A stretch of 55,510 bases of DNA from a bacterium. Its GTDB lineage: Bacteria > Vulcanimicrobiota > Xenobia > Xenobiales > JADMJV01. Below are positions 7,388-16,401 of the stretch, in pieces; positions within the stretch are counted from its first letter, which is position 1, and each line of letters opens with the position of its first letter. The notes under the pieces are model-generated. The model had not been told where the DNA came from. It was given only the letters and a program-made list of their open reading frames with translations, and ran no database searches. Location of the stretch: the NCBI GenBank assembly GCA_018266105.1, contig JAFEBA010000080.1, positions 1-55,510 of the forward strand, read 5' to 3'. Position numbers and translations under genes: made by a program.

Positions 7388-7996
7388 ATGGCTTCGGACG
7401 AAGATGATATGCCCGCTTGGGGCGGTGCCATTCAGAGCGCGCTGAGTGAGGCGGGCAACGAAGAGGATGAGAAAGGGATCAACGTTGTTAGCGGCGGCGG
7501 GCTCTCGGCTGATGGTTCGGACGCGGCCGAGGGTGAACTGCCCTACGTGATTCTGCTTCGCCAAGCAGTAGATGCCATCAAGGCCGGCCACATCAGCGAT
7601 GAGGAGTTCGTCGAAGGTGTCTCCAAGCTGGACGTGATTTGCGATAACGCCTTGAAAGTGTATGCGATCCCGACCGTCAAGAAAGATTTGCCCGGTAAAC
7701 TGACCGAACATCAGAACGAGATTGTGAATTCGCTGGAAGCCCAACTCCATCGCCTGAAAGAAGGCCTGGGACTTTTGCTGGGTTATCCTGAGAGCAAGTC
7801 TCAGAGTGATCTGGATGAGGGTTTGCAGATGGCCGTGGATGCAATGCATACTTCCGCTGCCATTCAGAAGGCCGCCAACGCCGAGAAGGCCGCCATCGAT
7901 GCTCGCAAAAAAGAAGAGAAGGCTCGCCGGGCCCAGGCTGCTGAAGCCGAAGACGCCGAAGACGGCGACGACGAACCCGAAGATTCAGTCGGCTAA
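7388..7996 (+). CDS. Acidic helical hypothetical protein
   Basis: A 202-residue protein of unknown function with a GGAGGG ribosome binding site 9 nt before the ATG. Residues 1-50 are acidic and disordered-looking. The middle (about 52-155) is predicted by eye to be helical, starting LPYVILLRQAVDAIKAGHIS. The C-terminal 45 residues are an Ala/Lys/Glu stretch ending in a run of Asp and Glu. It has no signal peptide, membrane segment, Cys pair or catalytic motif. It lies behind the 43-residue glycine-rich peptide gene and two terminators, and in front of the methyltransferase. A partner or chaperone for the small peptide is conceivable but purely inferential. Confidence 0.7.
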   Translation: MASDEDDMPAWGGAIQSALSEAGNEEDEKGINVVSGGGLSADGSDAAEGELPYVILLRQAVDAIKAGHISDEEFVEGVSKLDVICDNALKVYAIPTVKKDLPGKLTEHQNEIVNSLEAQLHRLKEGLGLLLGYPESKSQSDLDEGLQMAVDAMHTSAAIQKAANAEKAAIDARKKEEKARRAQAAEAEDAEDGDDEPEDSVG

Positions 7997-8077
7997 GAAG
8001 GCCGCAACTGGAGTGCGCGCAACTCGCGGTCAGAGGAGCTTGAGCACCTCTGGCCGTTCGTTGTTTGTGGGGACTTG

Positions 8078-8884
8078 ATGCAGATCCAATTGCCATATTT
8101 TGACATCATTTTGTCCAGGCTGGCCCAGGGTGACCCGGATTTTCAGCAGGCCTTCGGTCGCCACATCCACTTTGGAGTCTGGGATGATCCCGAAGTTTCT
8201 GGCGCGGATCTGATGCAGACGGCTGAGGCGATGGAGCGCATGTGTCAGCTTCTGCTCGACCTGGCCGATATCCAACCCGGCCAGCAGGTGCTGGATGTGG
8301 GCTGCGGCTTCGGTGGGACCCTGGCCAGTCTGAATGAGCGTCTTTCACCGGTGCGGATGACCGGTCTGAATATCGATGCCCGGCAGCTGGAGGTTGCACG
8401 CCAACGGGCCTTGGCGCGAGAGGGGAACCAACTTGACTTCGTGGTCGGCGACGCCTGTCAGTTGCCCTTTCCTGACGCTTCTTTTGACCGCGTGCTGGCG
8501 GTCGAATGTATCTTTCACTTTCCCAGCCGTAGGGCTTTCTTTGAGCATGCCGCTCGTGTGCTTAAGCCGGGCGGGAATCTGACCCTTTCCGACTTCGTTT
8601 TGCCCGAGGGCACACCGCCCGCCCAGTATGACGGCACCACCGAAGTGCTTTGGGGTCCGCATACAGCCATCGACCTGGCTCACTATCAGCAACTGGCGGC
8701 CGAAGTCGGTTTGCGGCTGACGGGTGGGCAGGATATCAGCGCCTCTGTGATGCCTAGCTACGATTTCTATGGTGGGTTGTTGGGGCGCTACCTGCCCGAG
8801 GCCGGGGAAGTGACCCGGCTTTCGAAGTTCTTCATGCAGGTCGGTGCTTTTGCTTACTGCACCCTACGCTTCGATCGCAGCTGA
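8078..8884 (+). CDS. SAM-dependent methyltransferase, natural-product type
   Basis: A class I methyltransferase of 268 residues. The SAM-binding motif I is VLDVGCGFGGTLASL (about residues 71-85), followed by the acidic residue of motif II in GLNIDARQ, motif post-II GDACQLPFPDASFDRV and motif III near RVLKPGGNLTLSDF. The arrangement matches small-molecule O-, N- or C-methyltransferases such as those in sterol and polyketide tailoring. The ATG is chosen over a TTG one codon earlier. Its last 21 nt overlap the convergent condensation-domain gene. Its position beside the polyketide synthase suggests a tailoring role, although it is on the other strand and so is not co-transcribed with the synthase. 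Confidence 0.88.
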   Translation: MQIQLPYFDIILSRLAQGDPDFQQAFGRHIHFGVWDDPEVSGADLMQTAEAMERMCQLLLDLADIQPGQQVLDVGCGFGGTLASLNERLSPVRMTGLNIDARQLEVARQRALAREGNQLDFVVGDACQLPFPDASFDRVLAVECIFHFPSRRAFFEHAARVLKPGGNLTLSDFVLPEGTPPAQYDGTTEVLWGPHTAIDLAHYQQLAAEVGLRLTGGQDISASVMPSYDFYGGLLGRYLPEAGEVTRLSKFFMQVGAFAYCTLRFDRS

Positions 8885-10282
8885 GGGGTCGGCCAGGGCG
8901 GCGCGCAGGCGCTTTTGAAAATCCTCCACGTAGAATCGGCCTTTTTTCTTTGAGAAGCAGCTGACGCGGTGATGGAACACGCCTTGCAAAGAGTCTTTCT
9001 GTTCCACGATTTCCAACATCACGGGCGACGAGTTGTAAGGCGGGTCGACAAACAGGAACTCCCAGGGGCCAAGCGGGCTGCTGATCAGGCCGCCACTGCG
9101 CAATCCGAGAGGTTCGCCTTGCGGTAGATCTCCCTGCACCCATCGGGCTTTTTGGTACTGCTGAAACATGATCCAGACGTCGGTGCGGGGAACGGGTAAG
9201 GTCGTCACCACCGGAAAAAACTGGCGACTGACGACTTCGTGAATGGTGCTGCGGTTGAGCGACCAGAGTTCTTGCCAGCTAGCGACCTGGCCCAGGTTGC
9301 GGCGATAGAGCACCAACTGAGCAAAGAAACCGATGGTCTGGTCAAAGCGCTGATGGGGCCGATTGGCCACCGCTCCGCCGATGGCAAAGTCGTCCAAGCC
9401 TCGGTCGCATCCGATGCAGGCTTGCAGGGTTGAGAGCATCAGATTGAACATGGTGATTTTATAGGTGCGGCAAATCTGGCGAGCCTGCTCAACCACATCT
9501 GATTCCAGGCGAAAGAAGATCTTGTTGCATACGTCGTCCCCCTCGGAGTGGGGGTAGGCGAGGTGGGGACAGCCAGCCAGTTCCTTAACCCACCAGATGC
9601 GCATTTCTTCGGCCTTGGGCAGCGCGAACCAGGCATGTTGCCAGGCGCAAAATTCAGAAAATGCAGGCGGAGGCGGGTCTTCTGGAGGGCTCTCCAGTTC
9701 AGCCATGATCTGCTCCAGGCTCCACAGATCGGCTGCGCAGTGGTGCACATCGATTTGCATGATGTCCTCATGCTGGCGTTGATACAGGCGCATCCGGCAC
9801 ACAGGCAGTTTGCTCATGTCGAAAGGCTCGAGTGCATCTACCATCAGTTGCTGGCGCACTTGCTCGACGCTCCACTCACGAGCATCCATCAGCTTGAAGT
9901 CTAAGGGATGGTTTTCGTGCACCCGCTGCTCGACCTGACACTCGCTGTTGAGGTGATGGAGGCCCAATGAACCCAATCGGATCATGAGTACCTTGGCGTG
10001 ATAGTCCAGGTCCTTTTCCTTGGGAACATGATAGGTCGTGCGCAGGGCGGGGTGACGGTCGATGATGCGCTGCATGCGCGAGCGCAGCAGTTCCGGGTCC
10101 TGTTTGCGAAGGAACCGAACCGTGGAGCGCATGTTCCAGACGGGACCGGAGCTCAGAATGCAGTCCAGATAGAGGCCTTGTAGGATAAAGGCGGTCTTAC
10201 ACACAGCCGCCTGCTGCTTGAGCAGGTGGGCCAGCATGGCCCGTTTTTGTTCTGGAGATAGCGATTGGATCGAGGGTTTCAT
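8864..10282 (-). CDS. Stand-alone condensation-domain protein
   Basis: A 472-residue free-standing protein of the condensation-domain superfamily, as found in non-ribosomal peptide synthetases and acyltransferases of the PapA type. The active-site HHxxxD motif is intact as HHCAAD at residues 180-185, followed by Leu-Trp-Ser instead of the usual Gly. It would join a carrier-bound acyl chain to an amine or alcohol. Its ATG overlaps the stop of the polyketide synthase by 4 nt, so the two are translated together. Because the synthase has no thioesterase or reductase domain, this protein is the best candidate for chain release by amide or ester formation; that role is inferred. No adenylation or peptide carrier domain is present in the window. 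Confidence 0.87.
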   Translation of the reverse strand: MKPSIQSLSPEQKRAMLAHLLKQQAAVCKTAFILQGLYLDCILSSGPVWNMRSTVRFLRKQDPELLRSRMQRIIDRHPALRTTYHVPKEKDLDYHAKVLMIRLGSLGLHHLNSECQVEQRVHENHPLDFKLMDAREWSVEQVRQQLMVDALEPFDMSKLPVCRMRLYQRQHEDIMQIDVHHCAADLWSLEQIMAELESPPEDPPPPAFSEFCAWQHAWFALPKAEEMRIWWVKELAGCPHLAYPHSEGDDVCNKIFFRLESDVVEQARQICRTYKITMFNLMLSTLQACIGCDRGLDDFAIGGAVANRPHQRFDQTIGFFAQLVLYRRNLGQVASWQELWSLNRSTIHEVVSRQFFPVVTTLPVPRTDVWIMFQQYQKARWVQGDLPQGEPLGLRSGGLISSPLGPWEFLFVDPPYNSSPVMLEIVEQKDSLQGVFHHRVSCFSKKKGRFYVEDFQKRLRAALADPSAAIEA

Positions 10283-13200
10283 TCTGGACTATCCAAGAGC
10301 ATGGCGCCCAGCATGGCTTCGATTTCGTCGTCCTCAAGATGTTCCAGTCCCTGCTCGGTGCTGGAGGTGGCTTCCACGGGCTGGATGGCGTCGGCCAGCC
10401 AGGCCACCAGGCTATCGATCGAGGGGTGTTCTAGCAGGGCGCTGGCCGAGAGGGTTACGTTCAAGGTGCTCTTGACCCAGTTGCGCAACTGCAGCGACAT
10501 CAATGAATCCAAACCCATGTCGCCGAGCGACTGGCTGGCATCGATTTTTTGAGGCTGGGTTCCCAGCACGCGTGCGACCTGAGCCATCAGCATTGGATGC
10601 AAAGCAGCCCGGCGCTCCTCGGGCGGCAGATTCTCCAGATTTTGTGGACCACTCTCAGCGCCCCCACGCGAACTGGCTAGCAGCGGTTCGAAGCGAGGCA
10701 CCGGCTTGCCGCCCATGGCCTTGAGCAGTAGCGACCAGTCTGCGTTCATGACGCCAACCTGAGTGGGATTGACCTGCAAGGCCGCCTCCAGGGCCAGCAT
10801 GGCTTCGGCCGAGGTGATCATCTTGCTGCCTCCTGATTCCAGCCAGGCGGCTACCATCGGGTTGCGAGCCAGGTAGCCGACGTCACCGATCGGTCCCCAG
10901 TTGACGGTCAGTGCCGGTAGACCCAGGCTACGTCGGTAGTGAGCCAGGCTGTCCAGGTAGGTGTTGGAGGCGGCGTAGTTGCCCTGGCCGGCCGCGCCAA
11001 ACCAGGCGGCGTTGGAGGAGAAGAGGATAAAGAAGTCCAGCGGTTGTTTCAGAGAAGCCTGATGCAGGTTCCAGCTACCATGAATTTTCGCATGGAAGAC
11101 CCCTTCCAGCCGTTCTCGGGTCAGGCTGAGGGTCGGCACATCGTCGAGGGCCATCGCGGCGTGCACGATCCCTCGTACCGTTCCCAGCTTGGTGAAGAGT
11201 TCATCCACCGCCTGTGCGTCGCCCACATCGATGGCGTGAGCTTCCACTCGTGGGTCGTCAAATCCACTGTGGGCTTGCGGAGTGCGCGACAAAACCGCCA
11301 CCTTACCCGCGCCTTTTTTGAGCAGCCAGAGAACCACTTCGCGGCCGAAACCACCCATACCACCAGTGACGATGTAGGTTCCGTCCGCGGTTGGTCTCCA
11401 GTATGGTAGAACCGTATCGGGTGTCTCGGCTTTCAGGACCACCTTGCCAATATGTCTGGCCTGGCTCAGGCAGCGGAAGGCATCGATTGCCTGGTTGTAA
11501 CTGAAGGTTTGCACCGGCAATGGCTGGACCGTTCCGGCTTCAACATCCGATTTGAGAACCTGCATCCATTCCTGAATGGTGGCCGGCTCGAAATTGATGA
11601 CCTGTTCCAAATCGATCGCGTGATAAGAGAGGCCTTTGCGGAACGGACTCAGGCCCACCCGTAAATCGTTATAGATATCACGCTTGGTTACGTCCAGGAA
11701 GCGGCCGAAGCGTCGCAGGATGGACAGTCCGCCCGTAAGACCTTCGCCCGCCAGACTGTTGAGAATCACGTCCACGCCTTCTCCGTCGGTCACGGCTCGA
11801 ACGTCATCTACGAAGGAGGTGGAACGGGAATCGAAGACGTGCTCAACTCCCAATCCTTTCAGGTATCCAACCTTCTCCGCACTTCCCGCCGTGGCCAGTA
11901 CCTTGGCGCCCACTTTGCGAGCCAGCTGGATGGCGGCCAATCCCAGACCTCCGGAGGCAGCGTGGATGAGCACGGTGTCCCTGGCTTTCAGCCGACCCAC
12001 TTCGATCAGGGCGTAATAGGCGGTGACGAAGACCAGTGGCAGTGCGGCCGCCTGGGTTTCCTCCAGGCTGGATGGGGTGAGAGCCAGGAACTCCCGCGGC
12101 ACCACCACCTGAGAAGCGAAGGCGGAGGGGGCGATGCCAAACACTCTCTGGCCTGGCTGCAGGTCAATCACCCCGGGCCCCACTTCAATGACGCTACCGG
12201 CCATTTCGATGCCCAGCACGCCTTCGGTGGGATAGAGACCCATGGCCCTCATCACGTCGCTAAAATTCAGGCCGGCGGCGGCGACCTTGACGCGCACTTC
12301 TCCGGCCTTTAGGGGTCGAGTGGTTGGTATCGTCCATTGCAGGGCTTCCAAAGTTCCGGGACGGTCGCAAGTGAGTACGTAGTCCTGGTCAGCTCTGGGT
12401 TTGACAGGCGCCGGGGCCTGCTGAGAAAGAGGCAGTCGCTGCAGGCGCTGAATCAGTCGTTCTCCCTTGCGGTAAGCCACTTCCTCGGGATTCTTGCTGG
12501 ACAGCTCCCGATAGATTCGGTCGGCGTCGAGTTTCTCGTCCTGGATGTCGATCAAAGTGGCCTTAAGGAAGGGGTCTTCGGTCGCCAGCACGCGCACGAG
12601 GCCCCAGACTGGAGAACCGTCAGGTAGCACCGCAACACCAGGATCCGCGGGCTGGGAGCGCCGGGTGACAGAGAAAAGGCGAGTGGCCATCAGGCCGTGT
12701 CGATCATTTTGCTGCACCATCTCCAGCAAGGGCATCAGAGGCGCAGATGGATCTTGCAGACTTGCCGAAAGTCCTGTCAGGTGCAGGCAACCCACCAGCG
12801 GTCCGATTTCCTGCATGTCAAAACTCTGGCCCGGCTGGATCACTCGAGTGCTATTGCCGTCTTGCTCCAGTCGGGAGATTAATTCCCTGGCCAATAGGCT
12901 TTCGTCGCTGAAGATCAGCCAGGTGCCTCGGGCCGGCTCCGTCTCCGGGAGCTCCGCCGGGATCCAGTGGAAGCCGTAGCAGTAGCCGTCCGTGGTCTGA
13001 TTGGCGCTCTCGGCGGCCCGCACCAGGCGGTAGCCCAGCAGGTCAAAAAGCACTTCGCCCTGAGGGTTGCACACCGTCAGGTCGCCTTCGAGCTCTCGGC
13101 TGGTCTGGTGGGTGCAGCGCATATAGGCGATGACATGCTCCTCCAAGGGACGCAGCACGCGCACCCGGCGGGCAGCCACCGGCAGCCAGTTGGTGCCCTC

Positions 13201-16200
13201 GCCCATCAGTCCCGCATCCAAAGCGGCCAGTCCGACCTGGAAACAGGAATCGATGCTGCCCGGATGGGTGAAAGACAGTCCATCCGCTTCAGGCAATCGC
13301 GCTGCGCCTTGAATGTGCGCCAGGGCTTCACCGGGTCCGCGTCGTCCGCCCTGGATGCAGTCGAAGGTGGGACCGAAAATCAGGCCGCGCGCCGCCCATT
13401 GTTTACTCAGGCTACCCTGCCAGGCCTCGGGCAGACGGGCTTCGATGGACTGCCAATCAAGCCTGGGCGGAATGGCGCCGGGGTCTGAGCAAATGTGGGC
13501 GCGGAAGTGAACCTGGCGTTTTTCGTGACCGTCCACGGGTTCAGAATAGATGGTCAGGTTCCCGTCTTCCTGAACCACCGTCTGCACCTGGAGTTGATGA
13601 TTGACAAAACAGGCCGCGTCAATATGAACATTGTCCAGAGCAAGAGGTAGATGCCCGCTCCGAGCGTGACCGGCCTCAAAGCCCATTTCCATCATGCTGC
13701 TGGCCGAGAGGATGGTCTGACTGTGGAAGATGTGGTCCTTGAGCCAGCCCGGATCGTTGGGGTTGAGCAATTGACTGAAGATATTCGGATCGGACTGGTG
13801 TCCCAGCATGGCGTAGTGGCTCGGCTCGGTGCGGAAGCGACGCACCCGGCGGCCTTCCTGCCAGTAGCGTTCACGCTGCCAGGGATAGTGGGGCAGACGA
13901 ACCCAATCCGGGGCTGGACCATCTCCCCAAGCCAGATGAAGACCGAGGCCGTAAAGTTCGCCCAGGGCCTGTAGGAACGATCGGCGTTCGGGCTGATTGC
14001 GCCTCAAGGTGGCCAACGCTTTACCGCCCGTTTCACCGATGGCGGCGCCCAGAACGGGGTGTCCTCCCACCTCCACGAACAGGGTGATGCCGTCGCTGGC
14101 GGCGCGTTGCACGGCCTGGCTAAAGCGCACGGTGGAACGTACGTTTTGCCACCAGTAGTCCAGCTCTACGTTCTGAACCGGGCCTCCGGTTACAGTGGAG
14201 TAAAGCGTCCGCACCGGCTTGCGGGGCTTGATGTCTTTGAGTGCTTGTCTGAGGTCTGGCTCGATGACGTCCAGTTGGGCGCTATGAAATGCATACTCGA
14301 CCTTGACGTCATTGCATTCGAAACCGGCCTGACGCAGGCGCTGGTTGACCTGTTCCATGGCCGCATGTTCGCCCGAGAGCACCACCGTCTGGGGAGCATT
14401 GATAGCCCCTACGCAGACGCCGGCCTGCATGTAGAGCTCCAGCTCGCTGGCCGAAGCCGATACCGAGATCATACGGCCTCTACTGGAAGGGCGGTCCATC
14501 GAACGACCGCGATTGACCACCAGCTGAATTGCATCACCCAGTTCCAGGGCACCGGAGGCCCAGGCTGAGGCTACCTCACCTACGCTGTGGCCAATATAGG
14601 CATCCGGCTCGATTCCCCAGGCCGACAACATGCGTGTCAGTCCAGACTGCAGAGCGAAAATCATGGGTTGGACTACGGAGGTTTGATCGATGGAGGTCTG
14701 GTCACTGCTGAAGGCTTCGCGCAGTGACCAGCCGGCGTGCTTGAGGAAGTGGGGCTCACATTCATCCACGAAGGCGCTGAAAGTGGCATCCTGAAGCAGG
14801 TTGCGACCCATGCCCAGCCATTGCGAGCCTTGACCGCTGTAAACAAAGGCCACTTTGGGAGTCTGTCGGGCGGCCGGATGAATGCTGGCATTCTCCAGAT
14901 CGGCAATCCTCTCCGCCACCAGGGTGGCCCGGTGGGGGTGATGACTGCGGCGCATGAGGCTGGAGTAGGCAATCTGGTGGAGTGGAGCATCAAGCCTTTG
15001 GTAGCGGGAGATGAGTTCCTTGAGTGCGGACTCGCTACGGGCCGATAAGCAAATAAGCTGTTCTGACGGAGCTGTCTCGGCCTGCCGGGCCCGCTTCGGG
15101 GGCGTGGCTAGAACAACGTGTCCATTCGTGCCGCCGAACCCAAAGCTGTTGACGCCCAGCAGGCGATCGCCTTCGGGCAGATGGCTCAGGGCGGTGGGAA
15201 CTTCCAGCCGAAACTTCTCAAAGGGCACGTTTGGATTCGGATTGTCGAAATGAAGATTGGGTGGAACGCAGCGATGCGAGGCCACCAGGCAGGTCTTGAT
15301 CAGGCCGGCCATGCCCGCGCCGGCTTCCAGGTGGCCGATATTGGTCTTGACGGAGCCGACCTTGAGCGGCCGCTCGGGAAGGCCCAGGACGGTGCCAATC
15401 GCGGTGGTCTCCACCGGGTCCCCGGCCGAGGTGCCGGTGCCGTGAGCTTCCAGGTAGCTGACCTTTTCTATCGAAAGTCCACGATATGAATCGCGCAACA
15501 GGCGAATCTGTCCCTCCACGCTGGGAAAGGTGAGCCCTTCGTTGCGCCCGTCTGAGTTGACCACGGTGCGTAAAATGGTGGCGTAAATATGGTCGCCGTC
15601 GGCGACGGCCCGGGCTAAGGGCTTGAGCACGACCACGCCAGCGCCTTCGCTGCGCACATAGCCGTCGCCGCAGGCGTCAAAGGCGTGACAGCGACTGGTG
15701 GGGCTGAGCATGGAGAGACGGCTGAAGGCCACGTGGTGGATCGGGTGAAGCAGGGCGTTGACGGCGCACACCAGCGCGCTATCGCACTCGCCGTGCTGCA
15801 TGCTGTTGACGGCCGCGTGCAGGGCCACAAGGGCTGAAGAGCAGGCAGTGTCGATGGTCAGGCTGGGGCCCTGAAGATCAAAAGCATAGGAGAGTCGGTT
15901 CGAGGTCATACACATGGCCCAGCCGGTTACGCTGTGGGTGGTCAGTGAGTCGAGATCTTGGATGTCATAGTAATCGTGGGAAGAGGCGCCGGTGAACACT
16001 CCCATGCGGGTACCGGCCACTTTTTCCAGAGGGTAGCCCGCGTCTTCCAGGGCTTCCCATGCCACCTCCAGCAGGATGCGCTGCTGGGGGTCCAAAGTGG
16101 AGGCTTCGCGAGGCGAGATTCCAAAGAAGGCCGGGTCGAAACCATCGATGCCTTTGAGGAATCCTCCCTGAGCCTGGGGTGTGCGAAAGTCCCTGCCTTT

Positions 16201-16359
16201 TTCGGGGTGATGGAAACGTTCCTTGAGCCAGCGCTCGGCCGGGATGTCGGTGACCGCATCCACTCCCTCCAGCAGTACTTTCCAGAGGTCTTCCACGTTG
16301 TGGATGTCGCCAGGGAGTCGGCAGCCGATGCCGGTAATTGCGATGGGAGTGAATTCCAT
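10279..16359 (-). CDS. Type I polyketide synthase, KS-AT-DH-ER-KR-ACP
   Basis: A single-module, 2,026-residue, fully reducing polyketide synthase. Ketosynthase: residues 1-425, with Cys173 in DTACSSA, His306 in EAHGTGT and the third His in NIGHLEAG. Acyltransferase: about 500-800, with GQGSQ near 506, Ser592 in GHSVGE and a YAFH motif that favours malonyl-CoA. Dehydratase: about 850-1120, with catalytic His876, although the HxxxGxxxxP motif has Ser at both the Gly and Pro positions. Enoylreductase: about 1333-1640, with HAASGGLGLAA. Ketoreductase: about 1655-1850, with VTGGMGGFG and Tyr1795. Carrier protein: Ser1952 in GLDSLM. No methyltransferase, thioesterase or docking domain is seen. A single complete reducing module fits iterative synthesis of a saturated or partly unsaturated chain. 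The condensation-domain gene overlaps its 3' end. Confidence 0.95.
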   Translation of the reverse strand: MEFTPIAITGIGCRLPGDIHNVEDLWKVLLEGVDAVTDIPAERWLKERFHHPEKGRDFRTPQAQGGFLKGIDGFDPAFFGISPREASTLDPQQRILLEVAWEALEDAGYPLEKVAGTRMGVFTGASSHDYYDIQDLDSLTTHSVTGWAMCMTSNRLSYAFDLQGPSLTIDTACSSALVALHAAVNSMQHGECDSALVCAVNALLHPIHHVAFSRLSMLSPTSRCHAFDACGDGYVRSEGAGVVVLKPLARAVADGDHIYATILRTVVNSDGRNEGLTFPSVEGQIRLLRDSYRGLSIEKVSYLEAHGTGTSAGDPVETTAIGTVLGLPERPLKVGSVKTNIGHLEAGAGMAGLIKTCLVASHRCVPPNLHFDNPNPNVPFEKFRLEVPTALSHLPEGDRLLGVNSFGFGGTNGHVVLATPPKRARQAETAPSEQLICLSARSESALKELISRYQRLDAPLHQIAYSSLMRRSHHPHRATLVAERIADLENASIHPAARQTPKVAFVYSGQGSQWLGMGRNLLQDATFSAFVDECEPHFLKHAGWSLREAFSSDQTSIDQTSVVQPMIFALQSGLTRMLSAWGIEPDAYIGHSVGEVASAWASGALELGDAIQLVVNRGRSMDRPSSRGRMISVSASASELELYMQAGVCVGAINAPQTVVLSGEHAAMEQVNQRLRQAGFECNDVKVEYAFHSAQLDVIEPDLRQALKDIKPRKPVRTLYSTVTGGPVQNVELDYWWQNVRSTVRFSQAVQRAASDGITLFVEVGGHPVLGAAIGETGGKALATLRRNQPERRSFLQALGELYGLGLHLAWGDGPAPDWVRLPHYPWQRERYWQEGRRVRRFRTEPSHYAMLGHQSDPNIFSQLLNPNDPGWLKDHIFHSQTILSASSMMEMGFEAGHARSGHLPLALDNVHIDAACFVNHQLQVQTVVQEDGNLTIYSEPVDGHEKRQVHFRAHICSDPGAIPPRLDWQSIEARLPEAWQGSLSKQWAARGLIFGPTFDCIQGGRRGPGEALAHIQGAARLPEADGLSFTHPGSIDSCFQVGLAALDAGLMGEGTNWLPVAARRVRVLRPLEEHVIAYMRCTHQTSRELEGDLTVCNPQGEVLFDLLGYRLVRAAESANQTTDGYCYGFHWIPAELPETEPARGTWLIFSDESLLARELISRLEQDGNSTRVIQPGQSFDMQEIGPLVGCLHLTGLSASLQDPSAPLMPLLEMVQQNDRHGLMATRLFSVTRRSQPADPGVAVLPDGSPVWGLVRVLATEDPFLKATLIDIQDEKLDADRIYRELSSKNPEEVAYRKGERLIQRLQRLPLSQQAPAPVKPRADQDYVLTCDRPGTLEALQWTIPTTRPLKAGEVRVKVAAAGLNFSDVMRAMGLYPTEGVLGIEMAGSVIEVGPGVIDLQPGQRVFGIAPSAFASQVVVPREFLALTPSSLEETQAAALPLVFVTAYYALIEVGRLKARDTVLIHAASGGLGLAAIQLARKVGAKVLATAGSAEKVGYLKGLGVEHVFDSRSTSFVDDVRAVTDGEGVDVILNSLAGEGLTGGLSILRRFGRFLDVTKRDIYNDLRVGLSPFRKGLSYHAIDLEQVINFEPATIQEWMQVLKSDVEAGTVQPLPVQTFSYNQAIDAFRCLSQARHIGKVVLKAETPDTVLPYWRPTADGTYIVTGGMGGFGREVVLWLLKKGAGKVAVLSRTPQAHSGFDDPRVEAHAIDVGDAQAVDELFTKLGTVRGIVHAAMALDDVPTLSLTRERLEGVFHAKIHGSWNLHQASLKQPLDFFILFSSNAAWFGAAGQGNYAASNTYLDSLAHYRRSLGLPALTVNWGPIGDVGYLARNPMVAAWLESGGSKMITSAEAMLALEAALQVNPTQVGVMNADWSLLLKAMGGKPVPRFEPLLASSRGGAESGPQNLENLPPEERRAALHPMLMAQVARVLGTQPQKIDASQSLGDMGLDSLMSLQLRNWVKSTLNVTLSASALLEHPSIDSLVAWLADAIQPVEATSSTEQGLEHLEDDEIEAMLGAMLLDSPE

Positions 16360-16401
16360 CCGGGGCGTTTCGGGCCGCCGACGGCGAGTCCCTTGCCAGG
16401 C

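Noticed and set aside
10279..16359. Possible trans-AT or multi-module synthase
   Set aside because: A complete AT with GHSVGE is present, and only one of each domain is seen, so it is a single cis-AT module.
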